DNA from: Planctomyces sp. SH-PL62 | GTDB taxonomy: Bacteria > Planctomycetota > Planctomycetia > Isosphaerales > Isosphaeraceae | NCBI RefSeq assembly: GCF_001610895.1 | Contig: NZ_CP011273.1 | Span: 2,976,001 to 3,040,000, forward strand | Direction of reading: 5' to 3' | DNA: 64,000 bases | Shown: positions 37,665 through 46,125 of the stretch, piece after piece | Layout: each line of letters begins with the position of its first letter | How positions within the stretch are numbered: position 1 is the stretch's first letter | Program-made: the position numbers and the translations under genes | The notes under the pieces: generated by a model | What the model was told of the DNA's origin: nothing | What the model saw: only the letters and a program-made list of their open reading frames with translations | Databases searched by the model: none

Positions 37665-38816
37665 ATGAATCGAAGCAACTTGCGAGCCGGAATTCTGCTC
37701 GGCGTCCTCGCCTCTCCGTTCGGGCTCCTCTCCGGAGCGACGGCGAGCGAGCCGGTGCGGGTCGCCGCGAGCGACGGGGCCGACCGGGACGCGAAACAGC
37801 CCCAGGTCGCGGTGGATGCGCGTGGGCGAATCTACGTCACCTTCGGCCGGGGGGGCACGGTCCGGCTCGCCGCCTCGACGGACGGCGGGAAGACGTTCGA
37901 CGAGAACACCGTCGGTTCCGTCGGCGCGCTCGCGCTCGGCATGCGTCGCGGGCCGCGCGTCACCGCCACGGACGGCTCGGTCGTCGTCACGGCGATCGGC
38001 GGGAAGGAAGGGAAAGGCCGAGACGGCGACGTGCTCGCCTGGCGCTCGCAGGACGGCGGGAAGACCTGGGCCGGGCCGAGCCGGGTGAATGCGGTCGAAG
38101 GCTCCGCCCGCGAGGGGCTCCACGGCATGGCCGCCGCTCCCGACGGGAAGGTCTTCTGCACCTGGCTCGACCTCCGGAGCGGAAAGATGGAAGTCTACGG
38201 CTCGCTCTCGAAGGACGGCGGAGCGACCTGGGAGCCCGACGCCCTGGTCTACCGCTCGCCGGACGGGAGCGTCTGCGAGTGCTGCCATCCCTCGGCGGCC
38301 TTCGGCCCCGACGGCACGCTCCACGTCATGTGGCGAAACTCGTTGAAGGGGGCGCGCGATCTCTACATCACCAACTCCTCCGACGGCGGAAAGTCCTTCG
38401 GTCCGGCGGAGAAACTCGGTCGGGGGAGCTGGCCGCTCAACGCTTGCCCGATGGACGGCGGGGCGGTCGCCGCGGGACCCGAGGGCCGGGTCGAGACGGT
38501 GTGGATGCGGGCCGGGGCGATGTTCGCGGCGAGGCCGGGCGAAGCCGAGCGGTCGCTCGGTCGCGGGGTCCAGGGCTGGGCCGCGTTCGGCGCCGACGGG
38601 CCGTACTCGGTCTGGCTCGAGGAGCGGCCGGGCAAGCTCCTCGCACTCACGCCCGCTGCGGACTCGCCGCTGATCCTCGCCGAACGAGCGAACGATCCGG
38701 TGGTCGCCGCCGCGCCGAACGGCCGCGGTCCCGTCGTCGTCGCCTGGGAAGACAAGGCGGACGGCGGCATCCTCGCCCACGTGTTCACGCCGAAAGCGGA
38801 GGAGGCCCCTCGCTGA
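37665..38816 (+). CDS. Exported BNR/sialidase-like propeller protein with CxCC motif
   Basis: A 383-residue secreted protein with a cleavable-looking signal (LRAGILLGVLASPFGLLSGATA). It contains several BNR/Asp-box repeats (STDGGKTF, SQDGGKTW, SKDGGATW, SSDGGKSF) that build a beta-propeller as in sialidases. Sialidase catalytic residues are not recognisable. A CECCHPSAAFGPDG segment near residue 203 and a later ACPMDGG supply Cys/His residues that could bind metal. AAAGG lies six bases before the ATG. Being the last gene after cusA suggests a metal-related periplasmic role. Confidence 0.85.
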   Translation: MNRSNLRAGILLGVLASPFGLLSGATASEPVRVAASDGADRDAKQPQVAVDARGRIYVTFGRGGTVRLAASTDGGKTFDENTVGSVGALALGMRRGPRVTATDGSVVVTAIGGKEGKGRDGDVLAWRSQDGGKTWAGPSRVNAVEGSAREGLHGMAAAPDGKVFCTWLDLRSGKMEVYGSLSKDGGATWEPDALVYRSPDGSVCECCHPSAAFGPDGTLHVMWRNSLKGARDLYITNSSDGGKSFGPAEKLGRGSWPLNACPMDGGAVAAGPEGRVETVWMRAGAMFAARPGEAERSLGRGVQGWAAFGADGPYSVWLEERPGKLLALTPAADSPLILAERANDPVVAAAPNGRGPVVVAWEDKADGGILAHVFTPKAEEAPR

Positions 38817-39110
38817 CCGGATCGCGCCCCCGCGCGAGCGTCGTCTGGACGCGGCGCGGGGAGATCCGGGAGGTGCCGAACGGCGGCCGTCGTCCCGGGA
38901 GGGGAGGCTCGCCAGGTGTGATCCTCCGGGCCGGGCTCCGGTGCGGCCCACCGTCCCGGCCTCCTGGATCGAGGCCGCGAGAGAGGTCCTCGTTGCGTAA
39001 TTGAGCCCCGCACGAGGATGCTCGCCGCGGCCGAGTTCGAGGAGGTCGGGCGGTGGGTCGCACCCGGGCCCGTCCGGATGTCCCCAACTGAGAGTGAGAG
39101 CGGATTCGAC

Positions 39111-40586
39111 ATGACGCTGCGATACAAGTTCGTCCTGCCGGTCAACGTCATCCTGGTGCTGGTCCTCGGCGCCTCGCTCGCCTGGGAGTGGCGGCGCCAG
39201 GAGGCGACGGGGCTGCTGCTCCTCCGCTCTCGGCTCGACGAAGAGGCCCGCTTCGTGCATGCGGCGCACGTCACGTTCGGGGCGTCGCCGCGCTTCCAGG
39301 CGTTCCTCGCCCGGTTCTGCCACGCATTCGACCCCTCCGCATCGCCCGAACACCAGGTGGCGCTGCTCGACGAGGACGGCCGGGTGGCGGCCGAAGCCGC
39401 CGAGCATGCACGCCGGCCGATGGACGTCCGCCGGCTCGCCGCCGCCGGAGACGGGTTCCAGACGCGCGAGCATGACGGCGACACGTTCCTCGTCCGGATC
39501 TCGGACGTCGGCAAGGAGCGGGTGGTCGTCGCCGAGTCGACGCGTGCGGTGCGTGAGCACGTGAGGGCGAACCTCCGGCGGCAGGCGGTCTGGTTCCTCG
39601 GGGCCGGGGTCCTCCTCCTGGGCGCGGTGAACGTCGTCATGCGCCGTGCGGTGCTCCGCCCGATCCGGCGCATCTCCCGGGCCGTGCGACAACTCGAACG
39701 CGGGCGGCTCGGGGTCGAGGTCGCCTCGCCGAACGGAGATGAGCTGGGGGCGCTCGCCCGGCAGTTCAACGCCATGTCCCGCACCCTCGCGGACCGGGCG
39801 GAGGACGATCGGCGTGAGATGGAGACGGCCCGCCGGGTCCAGGCGCATCTCCTGCCGCCGCAGAAGCTCCGGCTCGGCTGCGTGGAGGCCGCCGGGCGTT
39901 GCCTCCCCACGGGTCCGGTGGGGGGCGATCTCTACGACGTCCAACTGCTTCCCGACGGTCGCGTCGGCGTGCTCGTCGTCGACATGTCCGGCCACAACGT
40001 CGCCGCGGCGCTCCATACGGCGATGGTGCGGTCGATCGTCTGGCGCGAGGCTGCAGATGCCGACGGGCCCGGCGAGATCCTCGCCCGGCTCAACGAGCGG
40101 CTCTGTCGCGACCTCCCGGAGGAGCACTTCGCCACCGCGTTCTACGCCTCGTTCGACCCGTGGACCGGGTGCCTCCGCTACGCGAACGCCGGACACCCGC
40201 CGGCCCTGCTGCGGCACCCGGCGGGGCCTATCCGCGAGCTGGGGCCGACGATGCCGCTCCTCGGCATCCTCCCCGACACGCCCCCGACCGACGAGACCGT
40301 GGACCTCGAGCCCGGCTCGCGCCTCCTCGCCTATTCGGACGGCCTCGTCGAGGTCGCCGACTCGTCGGGTCGGATTTGGGGCGGGGCGGAGCTGGAGGCG
40401 ATCCTCTCGGCGCATGAGGACGCGACGCTCGACGACCTGGTCGCACGCCTCTTCAAACGCCGGGAGGAGGTCGCCGCCTGGAACTCGCCCCAGGACGATG
40501 TGACCGTGGTCTTCATCGAGTACCAGCCGTCGGCGTCGGGACACCACACCGCGACGGCCGAGGCCCAATCCGGGTGGAACCGGTGA
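39111..40586 (+). CDS. Membrane SpoIIE-type protein phosphatase with HAMP domain
   Basis: A 491-residue sensor phosphatase. A membrane segment at residues 7-27 and another near 158-178 enclose an extracytoplasmic sensing region of about 130 residues. A HAMP domain follows (RPIRRISRAVRQLERGRLGVEV, then ELGALARQFNAMSRTLADRA). The C-terminal PP2C/SpoIIE domain (about 240-475) has VGGDLYDVQLLPDGRVGVLVVD, a metal-binding DMSGHNVAAAL and YSDGLVEVADSSG. Such enzymes dephosphorylate anti-anti-sigma factors; none is encoded nearby. The start at 39111 is preferred over ATGs at 39018 and 39078, which add residues without membrane or domain character. Confidence 0.9.
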   Translation: MTLRYKFVLPVNVILVLVLGASLAWEWRRQEATGLLLLRSRLDEEARFVHAAHVTFGASPRFQAFLARFCHAFDPSASPEHQVALLDEDGRVAAEAAEHARRPMDVRRLAAAGDGFQTREHDGDTFLVRISDVGKERVVVAESTRAVREHVRANLRRQAVWFLGAGVLLLGAVNVVMRRAVLRPIRRISRAVRQLERGRLGVEVASPNGDELGALARQFNAMSRTLADRAEDDRREMETARRVQAHLLPPQKLRLGCVEAAGRCLPTGPVGGDLYDVQLLPDGRVGVLVVDMSGHNVAAALHTAMVRSIVWREAADADGPGEILARLNERLCRDLPEEHFATAFYASFDPWTGCLRYANAGHPPALLRHPAGPIRELGPTMPLLGILPDTPPTDETVDLEPGSRLLAYSDGLVEVADSSGRIWGGAELEAILSAHEDATLDDLVARLFKRREEVAAWNSPQDDVTVVFIEYQPSASGHHTATAEAQSGWNR

Positions 40587-41098
40587 TGAGCATTCTCAGC
40601 CTGGCTTCGACCTCGACCTGGGTACGGCCGCACCGGATCGGAGCGGGGACTGGTCCGGATCAGCCGGTCGCACGCCGCATCGGCCGTCGAGGTGATTCGG
40701 GCCAGGATCCTTCCGGCCGTCGCCCGCTTCAAAGTCGAGGGCGCCGACGCATCGACGCCCCGCCACGGCGGCCGCCTCGCCCATCGCCATCGTCACGACC
40801 GCCCCCGCGCCCGCGAGTGCTCGAAACACGTCTCGCCGCCTCGGAATGGGTCGCCTCGATGGATGCAGGGGAAGGCTGGGCCGTTCGCGATCGGGTCGTC
40901 CTCGTCCCTCGTCCTCGGAGGATAGTGCCGAAGCGGTCGTCGCGAAATGGGAGAAGGGGGCGCGGGCCGCGTCCTAAAATAAAAGAATGCGTGGAATTGA
41001 AATCTCTTGATTTAAAGAGTGTGCTTGGGCATCATGTGAAGTCGACGTCCGATCCCCGCCGACGGTGACCGACCGCGACCTACGAGGAGGAATTCGCC
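40587..41098. other. Gene-free stretch with a possible eroded coding remnant
   Basis: No convincing intact gene. On the minus strand, 40596-40829 and the bases just beyond it read as a Tat-like signal (RRRDVFRALAGAGAVVTMAM) followed by a short degenerate frame, possibly the remains of an exported protein. The last 120 bases are AT-rich, with a small CTCTT/AAGAG hairpin at 41004-41019, and probably contain the promoter of the PEP-CTERM pair. Confidence 0.4.
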
Positions 41099-41725
41099 AT
41101 GAGTCGCATCCAACGCCATTGGGTCCCCTCGGTCCTGGGGGCGCTTTTGCTGGGGTGGTCGTGCTGGACGCCCACGGCGTCGGCGGGGCCCGTCAACTAC
41201 ACCTTCACGGAGAGCACGAAGCAGTTCACCTACACCATTACGGGGGGGGACTTCGATTCGGACGAAACCCATGCGGACGCCAGGGGCGTCGACTGGTCGA
41301 TCACGACGAACGTCACGGAGGACGCCGGGTTCGTCAACGACGTCCTGTCGATCAACTGGACCGCGCAGCACCTGATCCCGCCCGACGGCGAGGGGCCCAA
41401 CGTCAACATCTTCTCGGACGGCTTCATCGTCGATGCGGACGACTTCACGCCGGGCGTGCACACGGTGACGAAGGGGATCAACCAGCCTATCGACCTGCCC
41501 CACGTCGGGAACGGCTTCAAGCACGTCGACCGGTTCACGGCGAAGCTCACGTTCACGGTCGAAACGACCCTGAACTTCGACGACATCACGGGGTACACCT
41601 TCGTCCTCACCGGGCAACATCTCGCGGTCCCCGAGCCCGGAACCCTCGCGATGGGCCTCGTCGGACTCGGAGCGGTCGCGGGCTACGGCTGGCGGACCAG
41701 CCGGTCCGCGAGGAGGGGGCGATGA
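41099..41725 (+). CDS. PEP-CTERM sorting-domain protein (first of a pair)
   Basis: A 208-residue exported protein: a signal peptide (VLGALLLGWSCWTPTASA), a beta-rich extracytoplasmic body (NYTFTESTKQFTYTITGGDF onward), and a C-terminal PEP-CTERM tail with VPEPGTLAMGLVGLGAVAGY then a basic RTSRSARRGR. That tail is recognised by exosortase for surface sorting. The start is supported by a strong AGGAGGAATTCGCC leader. The stop overlaps the next PEP-CTERM gene by four bases, so the two are probably co-translated. Confidence 0.92.
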   Translation: MSRIQRHWVPSVLGALLLGWSCWTPTASAGPVNYTFTESTKQFTYTITGGDFDSDETHADARGVDWSITTNVTEDAGFVNDVLSINWTAQHLIPPDGEGPNVNIFSDGFIVDADDFTPGVHTVTKGINQPIDLPHVGNGFKHVDRFTAKLTFTVETTLNFDDITGYTFVLTGQHLAVPEPGTLAMGLVGLGAVAGYGWRTSRSARRGR

Positions 41726-42672
41726 ACGTGGGATTCCCGACGCGACGCGCGCCGGCCCCGGAGGCCGTCCGGGGGCCCGGCGTCGGCTCGCGGCGCGGAG
41801 CTTCCCGGTGGCTTCTCCCGGCGACGGCGATCCTGATCGGCACGTCGGGCGCGGCCCTGGCGGGGGAGGTGGTCCCGGGTAAGATCACCGAGACGACCTT
41901 CTGCCTCCCGGACGGATCGAAATTCACCAGGACGACGACGACGGACGGAAGCATCCGGATCACCGACGCCGAGATCACCGCGCTGGTGAAGATCCTCGAG
42001 CTGGTCATCCGGGTGGCCGCCTTGATCCCGAAGTTCGACGCGGGAGTCTCGGCCGCGGTGACGCCGCTTTTCTTCGACGTTCAGCCGCCGGCGGGGTGGA
42101 CCTACGAGATCCGGGACGGAGGCCAGGCTCTGGCCTTCCTGCCGCCCGATCCCATCGACCGGGTGATGGACGTGGGCGCCTATGCGTTCACGAGCCCCAT
42201 CCCGGCCGGTTTCGGGTTTCTTGAACTCGCCGTCGTGGGGGAGGCTGGCACGGAGGTTATTCCCTACACCCAGCCGTTCCCCGTCGCGAATCCGCATCCC
42301 GACGCGCTCTTCTCGGTCGTGCCGACCGGGGATGCCGGCCTCGACCGGTTCCTGGTCTACAACGACGGCGACGCCGCGCTCACGGGGGCGAGCATCACCT
42401 ATTTGGAAGCCGGGATCTCCAAGACGCTGAGCTTGCCCGACCTGGGGGTCGGCGAGTCGTTCCAGTCCGACGGCTTCGCGTCCGGCCTGGTCACGTCGGC
42501 GATCCTGACCGCGGATCAGATCGGCCCGGCGACGCTCTCCGACGCAGGCGGCATCCAGACGTGGTCGTGCGCCTGTCCGGTGCCCGAGCCCGCCTCGATG
42601 CTGATTGCGACGATCGGCGTCGTGCTCTTCCCCGTCCTGGCCAGGCTCCTCCCCCGGCCGACGGGCGGCTGA
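41722..42672 (+). CDS. PEP-CTERM sorting-domain protein (second of a pair)
   Basis: A 316-residue exported protein. A long N-terminal leader of about 30 residues precedes the hydrophobic signal (WLLPATAILIGTSGAALA). The body is beta-rich, with FFDVQPPAGWTYEIRDGGQALAF and a later SCACPVPEPASMLIATIGVV, the PEP-CTERM motif, ending in a basic RLLPRPTGG. AGGAGG lies just upstream of the ATG at 41722, which overlaps the first gene's stop by four bases. The function of the body is unknown. Confidence 0.88.
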   Translation: MNVGFPTRRAPAPEAVRGPGVGSRRGASRWLLPATAILIGTSGAALAGEVVPGKITETTFCLPDGSKFTRTTTTDGSIRITDAEITALVKILELVIRVAALIPKFDAGVSAAVTPLFFDVQPPAGWTYEIRDGGQALAFLPPDPIDRVMDVGAYAFTSPIPAGFGFLELAVVGEAGTEVIPYTQPFPVANPHPDALFSVVPTGDAGLDRFLVYNDGDAALTGASITYLEAGISKTLSLPDLGVGESFQSDGFASGLVTSAILTADQIGPATLSDAGGIQTWSCACPVPEPASMLIATIGVVLFPVLARLLPRPTGG

Positions 42673-43185
42673 CGAAAGCCCCCCCGCGCCCCGCGAGCCC
42701 AGGGACGGATCTCGAGGGGCGTAGCCCGCCAGGATCGCGTCGACGAGGGAGGGGGGCGTGACGAACGCGACCCGCCCTCCCAAAAGACGCGCGCGGCGTT
42801 CCGTATCGCCCCCCGGAGTCCAGGCGAGGAGGGCGTCACCGGGGACGAGGCGGGCGACCTCGGCGGCCGCGTCGAGGGCGACGAACACGCCGTCAGATGT
42901 GGCGTTCAGGTCGCCCGAATCGGTCCGCTTCGTCCCGACCTGTCCGACTCGCTCGGTCGTGGCGAGCATCGAGCCGAACGACGTGACGCGGTTCCACCCG
43001 GGCATGTCCGGGGCCCTCCGTCTTGGGGAGGTCTCGAAGAGGCTCGTGTCGGATCACCCAGGGGCGGCGGCCGACGGCCACTGTCGATGAGGGACCTGGC
43101 GAGAGTATCCTGATAAGCCAGGCGAGCGTCAGGTTCGCTTCCGCCACCATCCCCTGGCCCGGTCTCAGCGACCGAGGGATCGCCC
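42673..43185. other. Region between PEP-CTERM and BSP-like genes
   Basis: Apart from the doubtful minus-strand remnant at 42683-43005 I see no gene. The last 180 bases contain no clear hairpin or repeat and presumably hold the promoter of the BSP-like gene. Confidence 0.4.
42683..43005 (-). pseudogene. Possible coding remnant on the minus strand
   Basis: From the ATG at 43005 about 95 codons have the GC-rich third positions of real genes (VFVALDAAAEVARLVPGDAL, then GGRVAFVTPPSLVDAILAGY). After that the frame loses coding character and runs antisense through the PEP-CTERM gene without a stop until 41683. It could be a decayed gene whose 3' end was replaced by the PEP-CTERM gene, or a chance frame. 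No family was recognised. Confidence 0.3.
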
Positions 43186-44238
43186 ATGCTCCGCGCTGGA
43201 TTCGTGCACTCTGTATTCGTCGTCGGCCTGGCATCGTTCTCGCAAGCCGCCGAGGCCCCGGTGGGGGCGAGGGTCGAATCGACGCTCGCCACGGCTGGCG
43301 AGCGGATCCGCCAGGACGCGTTCGACGGCGACGACGCGACCTCTTACGCGACCGAGCCGGCGACCGCCGGAGACCACGCGGTCGCCCTGGTCTTCGACGA
43401 GCCGGTGCTGGTCAAGTCGATCGAGGTCCGCACCGGGGGCGACGATGGCGCGGGGCGGGTCGACGGCGGGACGCTCGAAGGATCGGCGGACGGCCGGGCG
43501 TTCGAGAAGCTGGCGGACTTCCACGAGGGGGTCGCGAAGGCCGACCCGAAGCGCAAGCTCAAGGCCGTCCGGGTCGTCCCGGAAAAGGGGTCGGGGGGGC
43601 CGCTGGCGATCCGCGAGTTCGTCGTGGACTCGGACCCGGCGGTGCGGCGGTTCGCTTTCCCGGTCGAGGTCGTCGTCGACGAACTGGACGCGCCCGGGAT
43701 GCGGGGCTGGGCCGAAAAGGCGGCCCGTGAATGCGAGCGGTTTTACGACCGCATCAACGAGGCCCTGCGCAGCGATGGATACAAGCCGCCCCGCGTCATC
43801 CGGATGTCGCTCAAGGACGGGATCGACGTCCCGGCCTATGCCGGCGGAGATCGGGTCACGGGCTCCGTCAAGTGGTTCAAGGACCATCCGGACGACGTCG
43901 GCGCCATGATCCACGAGACGACCCACATCGTCCAGAACTATCGGGGTCGGCGCAACCCCGGCTGGCTGGTCGAGGGGGTCGCCGACTACGTCCGCTTCGT
44001 CCTGTATGAGCCGGAGAACATCGGCGGCCTCAATCCCCAGCGGGCCAAGTACGACGACAGCTACCGCGTCACCGCCCGCTACCTCGATTACATCGTCCGC
44101 AAATACGACGAGGACTTCGTCCTCAAGCTGAACAAGACCATGCGAGAGGGGAAGTACTCCGACGGCCTCTTCAAGGAGGCGACCGGCAAGACGAAGGAAG
44201 AACTGGGCGCCGAGTGGAAAGCGTCGCTCGTCAAGTGA
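43186..44238 (+). CDS. Exported basic-secretory-protein (BSP)-like putative zinc peptidase
   Basis: A 350-residue secreted protein with a short signal (VHSVFVVGLASFSQAAEA). Residues about 25-150 form a discoidin-like beta domain (RIRQDAFDGDDATSYATEPA, HAVALVFDEPVLVKSIEVRT). Residues about 160-345 resemble the plant basic secretory protein family, with the metalloprotease-like HETTH motif (MIHETTHIVQNY near residue 243) and GWLVEGVADYVRFV supplying the downstream acidic ligand. It is probably a zinc-dependent peptidase outside the cell. A strong minus-strand terminator hairpin follows. Confidence 0.86.
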   Translation: MLRAGFVHSVFVVGLASFSQAAEAPVGARVESTLATAGERIRQDAFDGDDATSYATEPATAGDHAVALVFDEPVLVKSIEVRTGGDDGAGRVDGGTLEGSADGRAFEKLADFHEGVAKADPKRKLKAVRVVPEKGSGGPLAIREFVVDSDPAVRRFAFPVEVVVDELDAPGMRGWAEKAARECERFYDRINEALRSDGYKPPRVIRMSLKDGIDVPAYAGGDRVTGSVKWFKDHPDDVGAMIHETTHIVQNYRGRRNPGWLVEGVADYVRFVLYEPENIGGLNPQRAKYDDSYRVTARYLDYIVRKYDEDFVLKLNKTMREGKYSDGLFKEATGKTKEELGAEWKASLVK

Positions 44239-44247
44239 GCCGATGCG

Positions 44248-44279
44248 AAAAGGGGCCGCCCCGGCGTCGCGGCGGCCCC
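44248..44279 (-). terminator. Terminator of a DUF1559 gene
   Basis: GGGGCCGCC pairs perfectly with GGCGGCCCC (9 bp, 10-base loop), followed on the minus strand by TTTT. It lies between the convergent BSP-like gene and the DUF1559 gene at 44311-45339 and may stop transcription from both sides. Confidence 0.8.
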
Positions 44280-44310
44280 CCTCCCGAGGTTGGTGATGGA
44301 TCGTCGCGGG

Positions 44311-45339
44311 TCAGAGGCTGTCGCTGCTGACGACCTCGCCGCCGTCGCGGGTGCCTAGGGCCGACCAGGCCTGGTAGTTGATCGAGTCCTTGATGAACTT
44401 GACCGAGCCGTCGAGCATCAGCACGTTCACGCCCCCGGAGTGGTTCGACGACGGGGCGATGATCGAGTCCGCATTGCGGTTGGGCCCGGTGTTGCCGTCG
44501 AGGGCGCACGACTTCTGGTTCGGCGTGGCGATGTGGTGGTAGCCGCCGCCCCGGGCGGCGTCGCCCAGGATCCAGCGCTCGCCCTTGTAGTCCCAGATGC
44601 GGACGGTGCCCTGGTTGCGGCAGGCCTGGAAGAGCTTGAAGTTGGCGTCGACCTCGCCCGCGAAGTTGCGGATGCCCAGGCCGGGCGCCTGGTAGAGCAT
44701 GTGGCGGCCGTCCTTGCTGCCGGAGCCGATCCCCTTGCCGGTCCCCTTGAGGACCTCGCTGAAGATGGCCGTGTTGCTCGTGCCGTCGACGATCTTGGCG
44801 AGCGTGACCATCTTGTTCAGGCCGCCGTCGGTCCCCAACCACCACGAGGGGCCGTCCGACGCCCAGTCGTTGTAATAGCGGTTCCGCCCCAGGTTGTTCG
44901 CGTAGCTCGCCGCGACCTGGTCGTCCCAGCCGTCGTTCGAATCCGAGGGGCAGAGGAGGGCCGCCACCCGGGTGTGGCCGACCGTCCAGTTCTCCATCCG
45001 GTTCGCATCGACGTAGGCGGACAGGTTCGTGTTGCACGCGCTGAAGAGGGCCTGCTGCTCCAGGAACGGCAGGATCCGGAGCTTCATCGAGAAGTGCGAG
45101 TCGCGGATGTCCGACCCGGGCCAGGGGCTGAGGCCGGTGGGGGGCAGGGCGGCGTTGGTGCTCTCATAGTTCAGGACGGCCAGGCCGATCTGCTTCAGGT
45201 TGTTGACGCACTGGGAACGGCGGGCGGCCTCGCGGGCCGACTGCACCGCCGGGAGCAGCAGGGCGATCAGCACCGCGATGATCGCGATCACCACCAAAAG
45301 TTCGATCAGCGTGAAGCCGCGTCGTATTTTGCAGGACAT
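44311..45339 (-). CDS. DUF1559 pseudopilin-like protein (3 of 6)
   Basis: A 342-residue pseudopilin-like protein with [40 protein letters not shown], a [12 protein letters not shown] segment in the variable region and C-terminal [18 protein letters not shown] ending SSDSL. The gene starts about 100 bases downstream of a small lipoprotein gene, the reverse of the order at 27129-28417. A strong hairpin terminates it. Confidence 0.92.
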   Translation of the reverse strand: MSCKIRRGFTLIELLVVIAIIAVLIALLLPAVQSAREAARRSQCVNNLKQIGLAVLNYESTNAALPPTGLSPWPGSDIRDSHFSMKLRILPFLEQQALFSACNTNLSAYVDANRMENWTVGHTRVAALLCPSDSNDGWDDQVAASYANNLGRNRYYNDWASDGPSWWLGTDGGLNKMVTLAKIVDGTSNTAIFSEVLKGTGKGIGSGSKDGRHMLYQAPGLGIRNFAGEVDANFKLFQACRNQGTVRIWDYKGERWILGDAARGGGYHHIATPNQKSCALDGNTGPNRNADSIIAPSSNHSGGVNVLMLDGSVKFIKDSINYQAWSALGTRDGGEVVSSDSL

Positions 45340-45439
45340 GAGTCGAGGTTCCTTGTGTCGCTGGATGGATGAGGAAAGTGGAGTCCCCCGCTTGCGGGAC
45401 TTAGGGGGCCGCTCCGAGGCCGGACGGCGGCGGACGGGG

Positions 45440-45658
45440 TCACTTTTTCGAGGACTTCCGGAAGGCCGCCTCCTGCTCCATCTGCTGCTTGCGCATCTCC
45501 TCCTGCGTCTGGGGGGCGTCCGGGGCGTTCACGCCCGCCGCGCCGATCCCCGCCGCGGCGTCGCCCGTCTTGTCGGCGTCGTAGTCCGCGCAGCCGATCG
45601 GGATCGCGACCGCCGCCAAAGCCGCGGCGCACGCAAGGACGAATCGTTTAATGAACAT
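45440..45658 (-). CDS. Small lipoprotein, DUF1559 companion
   Basis: A 72-residue lipoprotein with signal [20 protein letters not shown] and lipobox IGC, then an acidic/Gln-rich helix ([20 protein letters not shown]). It is upstream of a DUF1559 gene on the same strand. The open frame extends upstream to 45985 but without coding character; the ATG at 45658 is used because it starts the signal. Confidence 0.82.
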   Translation of the reverse strand: MFIKRFVLACAAALAAVAIPIGCADYDADKTGDAAAGIGAAGVNAPDAPQTQEEMRKQQMEQEAAFRKSSKK

Positions 45659-46125
45659 GATTTTCAATAGCTCCCTGGGTGGCTCGAAGCGTCGAAGCCG
45701 CCGTCCGCACGCCGGTCCGGCGTCCGATTCGCGCACCAGGGGACGGGCCCCCTCGGCGTCCGAAGCCGGAGCCGGGAGGGGGGCGGGGCTGGAATCGAGG
45801 CGATCCCAGCCCGAGTCCGAGGGTAGGGGCGGGCACGACCTGTGAGCCGCATCGCTTTGGTCGGTCTTTACGGAAATAACCGACGTAACAGACTTGAGTA
45901 TCGCTTTTGTCGCGGCGATGTCAAGGGGGCTCCCGGGCGGGGGTTGCGAAGACCCCGAACGAAGCCGTCGAGGTCGAGAAACCAACAGATATGTCGACCT
46001 AATCAGACGCTTGGCGCGCGGCCGCTTCCGCGGGCGAGATTGACTCCCCGGCGCGGGCGGCTATCGTTGGGGCGAGCGATCGAGATCGGACGGGCCGCAA
46101 GCTCGACGTCGGGAGGGATTCGCCG
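45659..46125. other. Gene-free stretch between the lipoprotein and NERD genes
   Basis: About 470 bases with no convincing coding frame. It contains a GC-rich half and an AT-richer patch near 45865-45920, the likely promoter of the minus-strand lipoprotein/DUF1559 pair. The plus-strand NERD gene's Shine-Dalgarno (GGGAGGG) is at the right end. Confidence 0.5.
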
